DNA of 64,000 nt, taken from contig JAZRLM010000018.1 of the NCBI GenBank assembly GCA_045646865.1, positions 1 through 64,000 of the forward strand, written 5' to 3'. This DNA is from SIG440 sp045646865 (GTDB lineage: Bacteria > Bacillota > Clostridia > Monoglobales > Monoglobaceae). Shown one piece after another: positions 16,759 through 26,500 of the stretch. Below the pieces are notes generated by a model. It was not told where the DNA came from, made no database searches, and saw only the letters and a list, made by a program, of their open reading frames with translations. Each line of letters begins with the position of its first letter. The first letter of the stretch is position 1. The translations under genes and the position numbers were made by a program.

Positions 16759-18486
16759 TTACAGTTCTGTCGTTATCAGCTTATAGAAAATCATTGCAGC
16801 CTCAGCTCTTGTAGCATTTTTCAAGGGTCCAAAGCTACCATCTTCAAAACCGTTTACAATCTTCTTACCTGCAAAATATCCTACTGCAGTTGCGGCATAA
16901 TCGCTTATGCTTCTGCCGTCTGTAAATGCGCTTGTTTTTGCCTCTTCGCCAGATTTAACATCAATCGCTCTGTAAAGCATAGTAACCAAGTCCTGACGGG
17001 TAATATTGGCTTCCGGATTGAATTTTCTGTATCCATTTCCTTCTGCAATTCCCTGTTTATACACAGCCGCAATGTAAGGTGCATACCAGCTGTCTGCATT
17101 TACATCATCAAAAGGTATTTCACCAGATGACAACGGCAGATTCATCGCTGTTACAATTAGTTTAACCACCTCGGCTCTTGTTATATTATTATTGGGTCTG
17201 AAGCTGCCATCAGGGTCACCACTTACCACTCCTCTGTTGTAAAGGAAATGAATTGCTTCCTCAGCCCATTTAGCCTCTGATAAATCCTTCAGAAGAGCCT
17301 TATCCTCAAGTTTATCCTCTGGTTTATTTTCTTTACCGGATGTTCCGGAAGTACCGGGCATAATCGGGAATGATCCTCCTGACGGTTTGCGACCACCGCC
17401 GGAGCTATCAGAACCTGACACTTTCTTGTGCAACAACTTTTCCACCTGTTCATCAACAGCCAATGCCGCTGCGATGCAATTTGTATAAGAAATTCCCGAT
17501 ACCTGACCAATAACATAACCCTGATTTGCAGAAGAAAGCTTATTGTAAGCATCTGTATCAACAGGGAAATATGTTGGGAAATTCAAAATAATATCTTTCA
17601 CCTTTGAGTCACTCAACTCTGTTATTCCTGCCAAAAGGGCACTTTCATACATATATTCCTTAATTTCAGGAATTGTCATAGATTCTGTTTTTTTGCTTAT
17701 TCTGCTAACAAAATCCGCTGTTGTCTTTACTTCGTTCAGGACTTTTGTAATTTCGGCATCTTCATCGAATCCATATTCGGTATAGTAATTATCATACCAT
17801 TCGGAAATTTCCTCGGTTGTATTTGCCATAGCAAATTTAGCAACAGCAACTGCCTCTTCATATTTTTCTACAAATTTTTCTGACTCTGCCTGGATTTTTG
17901 CAATATTTACAGCATTGTCTACATTTGCAGGAAGATTGTATACAACTTCACCCATTTTTGCCTCAAATACGGGCTTACCCACCTCATCAAGAGATGTATA
18001 GAGAGTTGCATCATAGCCTAATATTTCCGAATTTGCTTTTCCTGATGTTGTTCCCGTAATTATCGAACCTACTGTCTGAGCCTGGCTTATTGCCTTTAAA
18101 ACTATCAGTTTCCTGTCAGAACCGTTGTACTCAAAAGTAGTTGTAAGGGGAGTCACTATACCTTCGCCCAAAACAGCTACGGTATAAATATCACTTGCAA
18201 GCCCCAGCGGTAATTTAATGCTGTCAAATCCAAATACAACATTACCTTGCTCATCAAGCTTTGTTTTTGTGCTTCCAACTGCCACAATAGCTCCATCCGA
18301 ATTTGTCATTTTAAAAATCAGGGTCGCATCAAATCTCGTTTCCCCATCAAGTGTTCCGCTGACAACTATTGCGTTTTGCGAATCGGGCAAAATATCGTTT
18401 ATAACACTTTCCGCTGATGCAAAAAGCGGTGTGCAGGAAAGAATTGCTCCCATACACAAACTTAAGATCCTTTTACTTAATCTCAT
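16759..18486 (-). CDS. SLH-domain surface protein (575 aa)
   Basis: A signal peptide (RILSLCMGAILSCTPLFASA) starts the protein; ATG 18486 follows GGAGGGA. The middle (about 25-370) is of unknown fold and begins with an Ig-like stretch. A low-complexity linker rich in Gly, Ser and Pro (about 355-380) leads to three SLH repeats at about 395-575, recognisable by NNNITRAEVVKLIV, EANITRQDLVTMLY and KNATRAEAAMIFY. SLH modules bind pyruvylated secondary cell-wall polymer, so the protein is wall-attached. It is 18 bp from the next SLH gene upstream and likely co-transcribed. The function of the exposed part is unknown. Confidence 0.88.
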   Translation of the reverse strand: MRLSKRILSLCMGAILSCTPLFASAESVINDILPDSQNAIVVSGTLDGETRFDATLIFKMTNSDGAIVAVGSTKTKLDEQGNVVFGFDSIKLPLGLASDIYTVAVLGEGIVTPLTTTFEYNGSDRKLIVLKAISQAQTVGSIITGTTSGKANSEILGYDATLYTSLDEVGKPVFEAKMGEVVYNLPANVDNAVNIAKIQAESEKFVEKYEEAVAVAKFAMANTTEEISEWYDNYYTEYGFDEDAEITKVLNEVKTTADFVSRISKKTESMTIPEIKEYMYESALLAGITELSDSKVKDIILNFPTYFPVDTDAYNKLSSANQGYVIGQVSGISYTNCIAAALAVDEQVEKLLHKKVSGSDSSGGGRKPSGGSFPIMPGTSGTSGKENKPEDKLEDKALLKDLSEAKWAEEAIHFLYNRGVVSGDPDGSFRPNNNITRAEVVKLIVTAMNLPLSSGEIPFDDVNADSWYAPYIAAVYKQGIAEGNGYRKFNPEANITRQDLVTMLYRAIDVKSGEEAKTSAFTDGRSISDYAATAVGYFAGKKIVNGFEDGSFGPLKNATRAEAAMIFYKLITTEL

Positions 18487-18503
18487 AATACCATCCCTCC
18501 ATT

Positions 18504-21500
18504 CTAATTAATGTCATTTACGATTACCTGAGTTGTTTTGCCGTTATAAATAATTACAGTAACAGTATCACCAACTTCAATTGCCGTTGTACCCTTTCCG
18601 CCTGCAATCAAATATTCTCCATTACTTCTCTTATAAAACATAGTAGCCTTACTGGGCATTGGAACCACCTCAGTAATTGGAGTTCCATCCGGATTTTCAC
18701 CCGTTTTTACCACAAAGTATTTATCTGTCTTTTCCTCTATACTGCCGTAAATATATCTGGCCTTCAATTCCGCATCTGCAGCAGATGTACTTTTATCCAC
18801 CTTGTTGATTAAAGCCTCTACATCTCTGCCCGCAATGTTTCTGGTTTTTGCACCATCCCAAAAGAAGACATACTCTACATCAACAATCATATCATTGTAG
18901 AGCTTTACTCTTATAACATCGCCTTGCTTTACATTATCAAGAAAACCTCTCTCTTCATTAAAGGGAACATTTGTCTCGCTTGCAGTATATGTAATCTTTG
19001 CACCACCGCCGGATATACCTGTAATTATAGTTGTTTCGCCTCCGTCCTCGTCAATACCGGTAGCAACTTCTTCAACTATTATTGGCTCGTTCCATGTTCG
19101 ACCATACTGTATTGTACGCGCAAAAACAAGGACATCTGCCTCGACTCCATTGCCAAGTGTTGAATAAACAAGGCTGCTTACCTGCGTTGCATCTGAAGGC
19201 ATCAAAGAGCCGGCCTGACCGGTCGCCCAGAAATCTTCCTTATCCTCAACATCTCTGTAGTAAGCAAATACAAGGCTTGTGCTGTCCATATAATATTTCA
19301 TAACACCGCTTGCCGCAAGTATTCCTGAATTTTTTACATACTTCATACTAATTGCCGTGTCTGTAAGTTTTTTCATTGTATCATTGCTGCCACCTGCCAA
19401 GCTTTCACAGGTGTCAATCATTGAAATTTCGCCTTCGGAATTAAGTTTAAAGCGGATAGCCTCCTCTGCTGTAAGTTCCGAAAGTCCCTTGCACATATTA
19501 TCTCCGTCTGTCACGTTTGATAAAATATTTATGGTTTCAAACCTTTTTCCGTTGTATATTACATCTTGGGCAACGGGATAGAATTCCACCTTTCCCGTAT
19601 TGTCAACAATCTTAATATAATACTCTCTGGCAAAGGGTTCTACTTTCTCTTTAACATCCAGGAACAAGCCTACCATAGTTGAAGTTTCATTGCTCAAATT
19701 AAACGCAACAAGTTCTCCGTATATATTCAGATTAAAAATTCCGCTTTGTCCGATTGCAATTGTACCTGAATAGTTATTTGATTTTTTGTAACTCTTTTCG
19801 TTGATATAAATATCATTATCATAAATAGAAGTTACCGCGCCCTGTATTGTTTTATCACTTACATAAGCCCTGATAAGTTTGGGACCCTTTGTGTTTTTGC
19901 TGCGGTAAACAGTAATAATCTCACCTACATTCAACTTGTTGGCAGTTATATCCTTGGACTTTGCATCCAAAAGCACAACCAAATTATTATCGGCATCCAG
20001 CGCTATTTCATCAGCAACACCTTTGCCCTTCAGTATTGATGTGTGAGGATCAATACTCTCTACAATATAGTCTGCGTATTCCTCTATAAAAATAGTTCTG
20101 CTTCCATTACTATTTTTTACCACTCTTATAATGCCTTTAAATGCATCAGGTTCATCCACAACATCGCTTATTTTTCCTTCGAGAGCCACTCCGTTATAAA
20201 GTACAGAAACATTTGAATCTATCTTTATTTCCCTTTCTTTGGTTTCTCCGTTTAAGCAATACTCTATTTTATCGTCGGTAATTGAGTATATTTTATCCTC
20301 TGCAGATGAGATGTCGAAATATGTTGTGGAGCTTTTGGGTGCGATATATTTAAGAGTCTTTTCTCCATCCTTATCCTCGAACCAAAAGTCACACTCAAAT
20401 CCAAGAAGACCAAGAACATCGGCTGTGCCTGTTTTGTATATAGCACCATCTATACTAACATAACCATGTTCAAGTCCGCTTTCAGGCATATTTACCATAC
20501 TCACCTCTGTAGCAGTAACAAAACCGCTACCCGAGTAGATATTTTGAGTTGCACCAAGTATCCCCTCTGCTTGTTCAAGATAAAGTTGTCCATTTTTTAT
20601 AGATTCTATCGTTACATAGTCTGCATCTATTACATTTTCAAGCAAAAGCGCCATCTGGCTTTTTTTAAGGTATTCGTTATAGCCAATACCCGGTATACTT
20701 ATCTGTGCCTTGATTGCCGTATTGATGTATCCTTCGGGATACCCGCCTGCCGCCTCTGCAATTTCACTGTAGCCAAGCGCTCTTAATACAATTGTAAGGG
20801 CATCCTGGTATGTAATATATGAATATGGGTCAAACTCTGTTGCTGTAACTCCGTTTACAATACCATTTTGTGAAACATAAGATATTGCCTCTGCATACCT
20901 ATAATCACTCTTTACATCTGTAAATAAAGTTTTAACAGACTTCATTTCCTGTTCTGTAGATGGTTCCGGGACAAAAAGTCTATAAATGGAATATGCAAAT
21001 TCACCGCGACTTGTTGTTTTTTTTGGATCATATAAACCGTTTTCTTCATCAGGAATTATTCCTAATCCGTTAAGAAGGCGTACAGCTTCAGCGCAATCTG
21101 TGCCCTCTAAATCCGTAAATGCATTACTTGGAGAATACATCTTACAGTCGAAGGATTCCCCCGCTGCCTTTTTTTCATAAAAAACAATGCTTCTGAATGC
21201 CAATGAAGACTTGTTGCCCGAGATGTATATGTCGTGTACACCTGTAACCTTTGCCTTAATCTCTGTGGAACTTATTGCACCAATACCCCAATCTGAACTG
21301 AATGTAATGGGCACCTCTGCAATTATAGGTCCGTCAGGTTTATCAATTCTTATTGTTGCAATTGTTGAACCGGAAGGAATAGTAGTTTCCATCTCAACCG
21401 CGTCGGGACCACCCTTGCCAAAATCCATTTCTTTAAAGCAAACCCAGTTGCCCGGTTGCATACCACCAACACGATCTGCCAGAACCTGAATGCCGGAGCC

Positions 21501-21632
21501 GTTTTTATCATCAATAGTGATTGCAAGGTTTGAATCATAGGGATTTCTTGCAGCCGAAACCGGAATTACAAGCAGCTGCAACCCCATTGACAAAACCAAT
21601 AATAATTCTAAAAATCTTCTTATATTACGCAT
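18504..21632 (-). CDS. Large SLH-domain surface protein (1042 aa)
   Basis: A signal peptide ends near residue 28 (PVSAA). Next is a beta-sandwich, possibly carbohydrate-binding (about 30-160). SLH repeats lie at about 165-345 (SRGEFAYSIYRLF, YITYQDALTIVLRALGY, YLKKSQMALLLEN). A roughly 700-residue C-terminal part follows, built of beta strands with repeated DxxTVIIYNGK-like pieces and no catalytic motif I recognise. Having SLH repeats near the N-terminus with a long outward tail suits a scaffold or adhesin on the wall. GGAAAGGAG precedes ATG 21632. It lies 25 bp after the SbsA-like gene and 18 bp before the second SLH gene. Confidence 0.85.
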   Translation of the reverse strand: MRNIRRFLELLLVLSMGLQLLVIPVSAARNPYDSNLAITIDDKNGSGIQVLADRVGGMQPGNWVCFKEMDFGKGGPDAVEMETTIPSGSTIATIRIDKPDGPIIAEVPITFSSDWGIGAISSTEIKAKVTGVHDIYISGNKSSLAFRSIVFYEKKAAGESFDCKMYSPSNAFTDLEGTDCAEAVRLLNGLGIIPDEENGLYDPKKTTSRGEFAYSIYRLFVPEPSTEQEMKSVKTLFTDVKSDYRYAEAISYVSQNGIVNGVTATEFDPYSYITYQDALTIVLRALGYSEIAEAAGGYPEGYINTAIKAQISIPGIGYNEYLKKSQMALLLENVIDADYVTIESIKNGQLYLEQAEGILGATQNIYSGSGFVTATEVSMVNMPESGLEHGYVSIDGAIYKTGTADVLGLLGFECDFWFEDKDGEKTLKYIAPKSSTTYFDISSAEDKIYSITDDKIEYCLNGETKEREIKIDSNVSVLYNGVALEGKISDVVDEPDAFKGIIRVVKNSNGSRTIFIEEYADYIVESIDPHTSILKGKGVADEIALDADNNLVVLLDAKSKDITANKLNVGEIITVYRSKNTKGPKLIRAYVSDKTIQGAVTSIYDNDIYINEKSYKKSNNYSGTIAIGQSGIFNLNIYGELVAFNLSNETSTMVGLFLDVKEKVEPFAREYYIKIVDNTGKVEFYPVAQDVIYNGKRFETINILSNVTDGDNMCKGLSELTAEEAIRFKLNSEGEISMIDTCESLAGGSNDTMKKLTDTAISMKYVKNSGILAASGVMKYYMDSTSLVFAYYRDVEDKEDFWATGQAGSLMPSDATQVSSLVYSTLGNGVEADVLVFARTIQYGRTWNEPIIVEEVATGIDEDGGETTIITGISGGGAKITYTASETNVPFNEERGFLDNVKQGDVIRVKLYNDMIVDVEYVFFWDGAKTRNIAGRDVEALINKVDKSTSAADAELKARYIYGSIEEKTDKYFVVKTGENPDGTPITEVVPMPSKATMFYKRSNGEYLIAGGKGTTAIEVGDTVTVIIYNGKTTQVIVNDIN

Positions 21633-21657
21633 TAATTCATCTCCTTTCCATCACAAG

Positions 21658-23334
21658 TCATCTTATTTCTTCAAGAACAGACACAAAAGCATTTCCGCCG
21701 ACTGCATCCTCTTCCCATACATATGGTTTTATGGTGTGTCCATCGCTTAAATCAATATCTTCAGGTGTGGTTGCTGTCAGTGTCACAGAAGTTTGTCCTT
21801 CAGCAACCGAATCAGTAGCCGACACAAGTTTTACAAGACGGTTTTCTCGGTCAAATATAGCAAGTGCCAATGTAAACTTTTTACCTGCCTCTGCCACAAG
21901 TGTATTTGAATAAGTAATTTTTGCGGCATTTCCGATTTCTGTAGCCGGGTTTCCGCTTCCATCTGTTATTGAAGGTGTTGCAACCGCACATTTATCAGGC
22001 ATTGTTTTAAAGGTTGCAAATTCGCTTGCCAGTTCAAGACCACCTTTGTCTTTTACGCCTGCAAAAGAAAGGGTATATTCTGTATCAGCATCAAGCACTT
22101 GTCCAATTTTGTAATAAGCCTTTCTGTTTGCTTCATCATATCTGTCAAAGGTAAGTTTTACAGTTTCATCACTTTCATCCATCATTTCCATATAGGAAAG
22201 CGAGCTTTCATCTACATCATTTGTAAATACAACAGACATTTCCTTATCTGTTTTTTCTACATCACCAATATGTAAAATATCAGTATTATAATTTTTATAA
22301 ACTTTAACATAGCTCAAATCCATAGAAATGCCTTCAGTTGTTGGTTCCGCTGCATAGAACTGTGTAAGCCAGATACAATACACACCTGTAAGACCTGTGG
22401 CAGTACCTTCTACAGTAAGTTCTCCCTCTTTAGCCGAATTCAGATTTTGAAGAATTGATTTATAACTGCCATCAGCGTTCCTCTGTATATTCATCCTTAA
22501 ATCAAAGAATCCGTCATCACCAACTGTAGAAAACTTATTATTTGATACAGTAATCGAGCCTCCCATCAAATCCTTTACCGGAGCTACAAGAACACCCGCT
22601 TTCGCGTCGGCTGCAACGAGGGTTTTGTTTGTGTTTACTACATTCCCGCTGCCCAGAAGTGCCAGAAGAACATTTCTTGACTTATTTTCTCCGTTTATTC
22701 TTAATTTTACATCAACACAAAACGAATCTTCAATGGGTTCAGGAAATTCCAGCACAATTCTTCCGTTCTTACCTTTTCCTGCTATATGAGGATCAAGCGC
22801 AACATACTTGTCGCCGTCTGCTGTTTCACCAATGTAATGAGTTTCTGCTACACCTGTCGCTTTGCCTGAAGGCTCTGTTCCGGTACTCGGAAAGTAAATT
22901 ACAGGGCTAGTAAATGTTGACGGTCTTGTCGGAAGCTGTTCACCAACAACAAAACTATCATTCTCAAAATCCTCAACGAATTCCATTTTATTTACATTAT
23001 AGTTATAACTGTTTTCACCAACAGCCAAAACATAATTACATTCATTTTCCAAAACTCCGTATTTTACTACGGCAACATTCGGATTTGTCTTATCGGCTTT
23101 AACATAAGCACCGCCTTTTATATCAACAAGTTCGCCTTCTGATACCTTTTTAAAAGATATGGTGTTCAGTATTTCGTCTGTTACATTTTCATCAAATGTA
23201 ATCCTGAACTCTCCTGCAGCGGCATCAATCGCCCCTTGTGCTTTATCTACCGTTGGTGCTGCACCATGTACAGTTACAACAAAGCAGGACATTATAACAG
23301 CAAATACCACAAACAGTGACAATATTTTTTTCAT
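21658..23334 (-). CDS. Secreted SbsA-Ig-like domain protein (558 aa)
   Basis: ATG 23334 is chosen, 10 bp from GGAAGG; the upstream in-frame GTG 23343 is too close to it. A signal peptide (KKILSLFVVFAVIMSCFVVTVHG) opens the protein. Two bacterial Ig-like (SbsA type) domains, with FDENVTDEILNTISFKKV and FTNDVDESSLSYMEMMDES, flank a concanavalin-like beta-sandwich (about 120-345). The end (SDGHTIKPYVWEE) resembles that of the giant 1929-residue protein, of which this is essentially a single-unit version. It has no SLH module, so it is either secreted or held by partners. The hairpin array lies directly upstream of the gene. Confidence 0.8.
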   Translation of the reverse strand: MKKILSLFVVFAVIMSCFVVTVHGAAPTVDKAQGAIDAAAGEFRITFDENVTDEILNTISFKKVSEGELVDIKGGAYVKADKTNPNVAVVKYGVLENECNYVLAVGENSYNYNVNKMEFVEDFENDSFVVGEQLPTRPSTFTSPVIYFPSTGTEPSGKATGVAETHYIGETADGDKYVALDPHIAGKGKNGRIVLEFPEPIEDSFCVDVKLRINGENKSRNVLLALLGSGNVVNTNKTLVAADAKAGVLVAPVKDLMGGSITVSNNKFSTVGDDGFFDLRMNIQRNADGSYKSILQNLNSAKEGELTVEGTATGLTGVYCIWLTQFYAAEPTTEGISMDLSYVKVYKNYNTDILHIGDVEKTDKEMSVVFTNDVDESSLSYMEMMDESDETVKLTFDRYDEANRKAYYKIGQVLDADTEYTLSFAGVKDKGGLELASEFATFKTMPDKCAVATPSITDGSGNPATEIGNAAKITYSNTLVAEAGKKFTLALAIFDRENRLVKLVSATDSVAEGQTSVTLTATTPEDIDLSDGHTIKPYVWEEDAVGGNAFVSVLEEIR

Positions 23335-23369
23335 TTCACTCACGCCTTCCTTTCTGAGTTTTGATTTGC

Positions 23370-23598
23370 TGTGGGCGAAGGGCCTTCGCCCACAAGCACC
23401 TAATCGTTATAACGAGTGTCCTTTGTCGAAATAGCGTATTTACGCTATTTCGCAACAGCAGAATATTTGCTGTTGCGAAAATTATTTTATGAAATAATTT
23501 TCGAGGACCTCATTGCAACGGGATCTGTGTAAATTTGTTTCACAAATTTACTATCAAAGCTGTGCTTTGAACGAAAAACAATAAAGATTTATTGTTTT
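23370..23598. repeat. Tandem array of eight different perfect hairpins
   Basis: The gap between the beta-helix gene (stop TAG at 23601-23599) and the SbsA-like gene is filled with inverted repeats: 23370-23394 (11-bp stem, loop GGC); 23404-23415 (TCGTTATAACGA); 23427-23452 (12-bp stem, loop TT); 23451-23477 (10 bp, 7-base loop); 23476-23503 (12 bp, loop TATG); 23529-23551 (10 bp, loop TTC); 23554-23570 (7 bp, loop TGT); 23575-23598 (11 bp, loop GA). Hairpins three to five share CG dinucleotides at their borders. No two stems are alike, so this is not a copied repeat in the usual sense. Confidence 0.85.
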
Positions 23599-26500
23599 CT
23601 ACAGATTTCCGTTATACTTATAAGTAAAATTGAATTTTTCTATATTGCAGGTCTTTCTTGAATCTTTGTCGCCGCCAAACTTCAGATATATATCGTACAC
23701 ACCTGCCGAAACAACCTCAGTACAAGGTATAGACAGTTCTTCAAATACAGTAATACCGCCTTTGCTTTCGGTAACAAATTCAGTTGCCTTCCAACCTCTG
23801 TTGCTTGGGTCACCAATCCATACTTCTACTGTCTGACCATCAAGGCCGTCTTCACTTGCATAAGTAACTTCAAAGGTATTGCAATCACCCAGCAATGTTA
23901 CTCCGCTATAAACAGCACATGTGCCCGGCAAAGTATATGAAAGTCCTTTTTCGGCATAGTTGGGAGGATTCATATAGGTAGCCTTAAATGGGAAATCGGG
24001 GTTTTGAATGCTCTTGGCAGCATCAAATCCGCCTCCATAAACCACTGTTGCACCCTTTATTATCTGTTCAGGCAATGGTCCTGTTGCCAAAAATCCGATG
24101 TACACTACTGTGGAACTCTTTCCGTAACCCGCATCATCACAAAGCTTAACGTAAACATCGTATGTGCCGGGTTTAACAACCGTATCAAGCTCTACTACCT
24201 GCGGATCTCTGTCAGCCCACTTGTCACTATCCTCTAAATATCTTGCGATGTATTTATCGGATGGTTCCGTAGAGTTTTTATCCTCAATATAAATCTCAAA
24301 GGGTTGATGTGCATAATCGCCGCCGCTTCCTGCAGCCATAACAAATTTATCAGATTCTTTCGCTATTTCTACATCATCATACTTTACATACCATCCTGCC
24401 CAGGTTTCGTTCATCAGATTTTTACCCGGATAGTCATTCAGCGCCAACACCTGCGGACCGTTTCCTGTGCCGGAGAATTGAATTCTGTCAGTAAAGTCTC
24501 CTGCCCAACGATACGCTGTAAAGTAATCTACACTATCTTCTTCTGACTCATTTGTAATATACAACTCATCACAATATACAGAAATTCCGCCAAGCTCTGC
24601 CGATTTATAGTCATTGATTTTAATCCATACATCATATGTGCCTGATATTCCTTCGAGTTCAACCACATGTCTTTCAGGAGAATTCAAATCATAACCATTG
24701 AGGTCTACCATTCCTTCAAATCTTTTTCCCGATTCAATACTTTCCCCAATGATAACCTCAAATGCATCGTGGCTGTAGTGTGAGTCACCGCGGAACATCA
24801 TAGCCATTGCATTTGAGCCTTCAGGGAAGCTCACATTCTCAAAACGCACATACTGGTCATTTCCCGTAAACGCAGCATATCCCGACTCTTCATCATAAAT
24901 CACACCTGCTGAAAGATTTGCCTTATTTTTCTTATATGTATTCGCCACACTATGTTCCATTGTGAACTGTCCGTTTGCGAAACGATCATAATTTATTGTA
25001 TAGTTCACGGGTTCCATCGTTTCCGTATCACGCATTGCACCTGCGTAAAACGCTTTTTCTTCGGTAAAATACTGCTTACCCAACCCATCCACACTATTGC
25101 TTATAAGATTCTGACCATTATCCCAGGTATGCATAAAGGCAGGTGCCGCAGTCGCGGTCTGCATATATACGAAAGCGTGTCCAAATGGCGAATCACTGCT
25201 TGTATAGAAAATTTGGTTCTTATATGTATCAAATCCGTGAGAGCCACCATCGTGATAAATAGCGAAGGTATATGGGTTTTTATCCTTTCCGCCCACCAAC
25301 ATATATACATAGTTGTGATGCAATCTTGAATAATAACCATCAATACTTTGCTCAACGTCATACTCATAAGTGATACCCGTATCAAGAGTTGACATCATCG
25401 CATCGTGGAAGTCATTATAGGCAACCTCGCCCGGCAGATAAAGCTGATTTCCCACACCTTTCTGAGTGGAAATATTGAGACAAGAACGTCCTGTTCTGTA
25501 AACTGTGTTATTGAATATAGCCGTTCCGCCTATGGGCTTTGTTACGTCATCATAACCACGGTTCATTATTTGTATACCTGAAACATAGTTTGAATTGTAA
25601 CTATCGTGAATTATATTATTTTCAATGTACGAATAAAGACCGCTTACAAATATTCCAGCACCGGCTGTGTGGTCAATATTACAATTTACAACATGGTTAT
25701 CGGATCCGCTCAGGAATATACCGCTTTCACCACGTTCCGGATTACCGTTTTTATTTTTGGGGTCAAAGGGGAAGTCTACTTCGCCCTTGTAAGATGCTGA
25801 CTGGTGGATATAGTGAGAAATATATTTCATATCAAGGTCATTAAGCATATTCATCTGACCATCATTTGTACGTGCACCACCACCTATAGTCTTAAATCCC
25901 TTCACGTGAACATAGTTTCTGTCTTTTAAATCAATTACAAGCTGACGTGCCTTTGCCTCAACCAAAGTCTTGTTGGGAGTTGCACCATCTGGGAATATCA
26001 TATAAAGAGTATCATCCTGACGTATCCACTCACCGGGAGCATCAAGACAATTCATGTGTCCAACGATATAACCAAATGCAAAGTAACTCTCATCGGTATA
26101 CCACATATCAGTCTTTTGGTGTCCAAGTGTAAGTTCGCCTTCTTTGCTTCCTACAATATCAGCCGTCATTACCGCATAGTCAAGACCATAATGACCTACA
26201 TAGTAGCCGCCCTTCCAGTAATCAGGTTCTTTTTGCCAAAGCAGTGTTGAGCTTCGTACTATGCTGCTGTTAGCTTCACCCGCAGGTCTCCAGAGGTCAC
26301 CTTTCACCGCCCATGCATTATCAAGCTTTTCTGTATCATAGAGTATCTCGGGTCCATTGGGATAACGAGCCTCATTGAGCATTTTATCATTTATAAATAC
26401 CTGATTTCTGGTAACACCTAAATCCCAACCCATGGGTGCTGTCCACACATTTCCGTCATAGTGTGCCCAACCATCAACAACATCTGCAGCAGATATAACA

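Noticed and set aside
23370..23598. CRISPR array
   Set aside because: There is no repeated unit; every hairpin has a different sequence and no spacers of constant size exist. No cas gene is present in the window.
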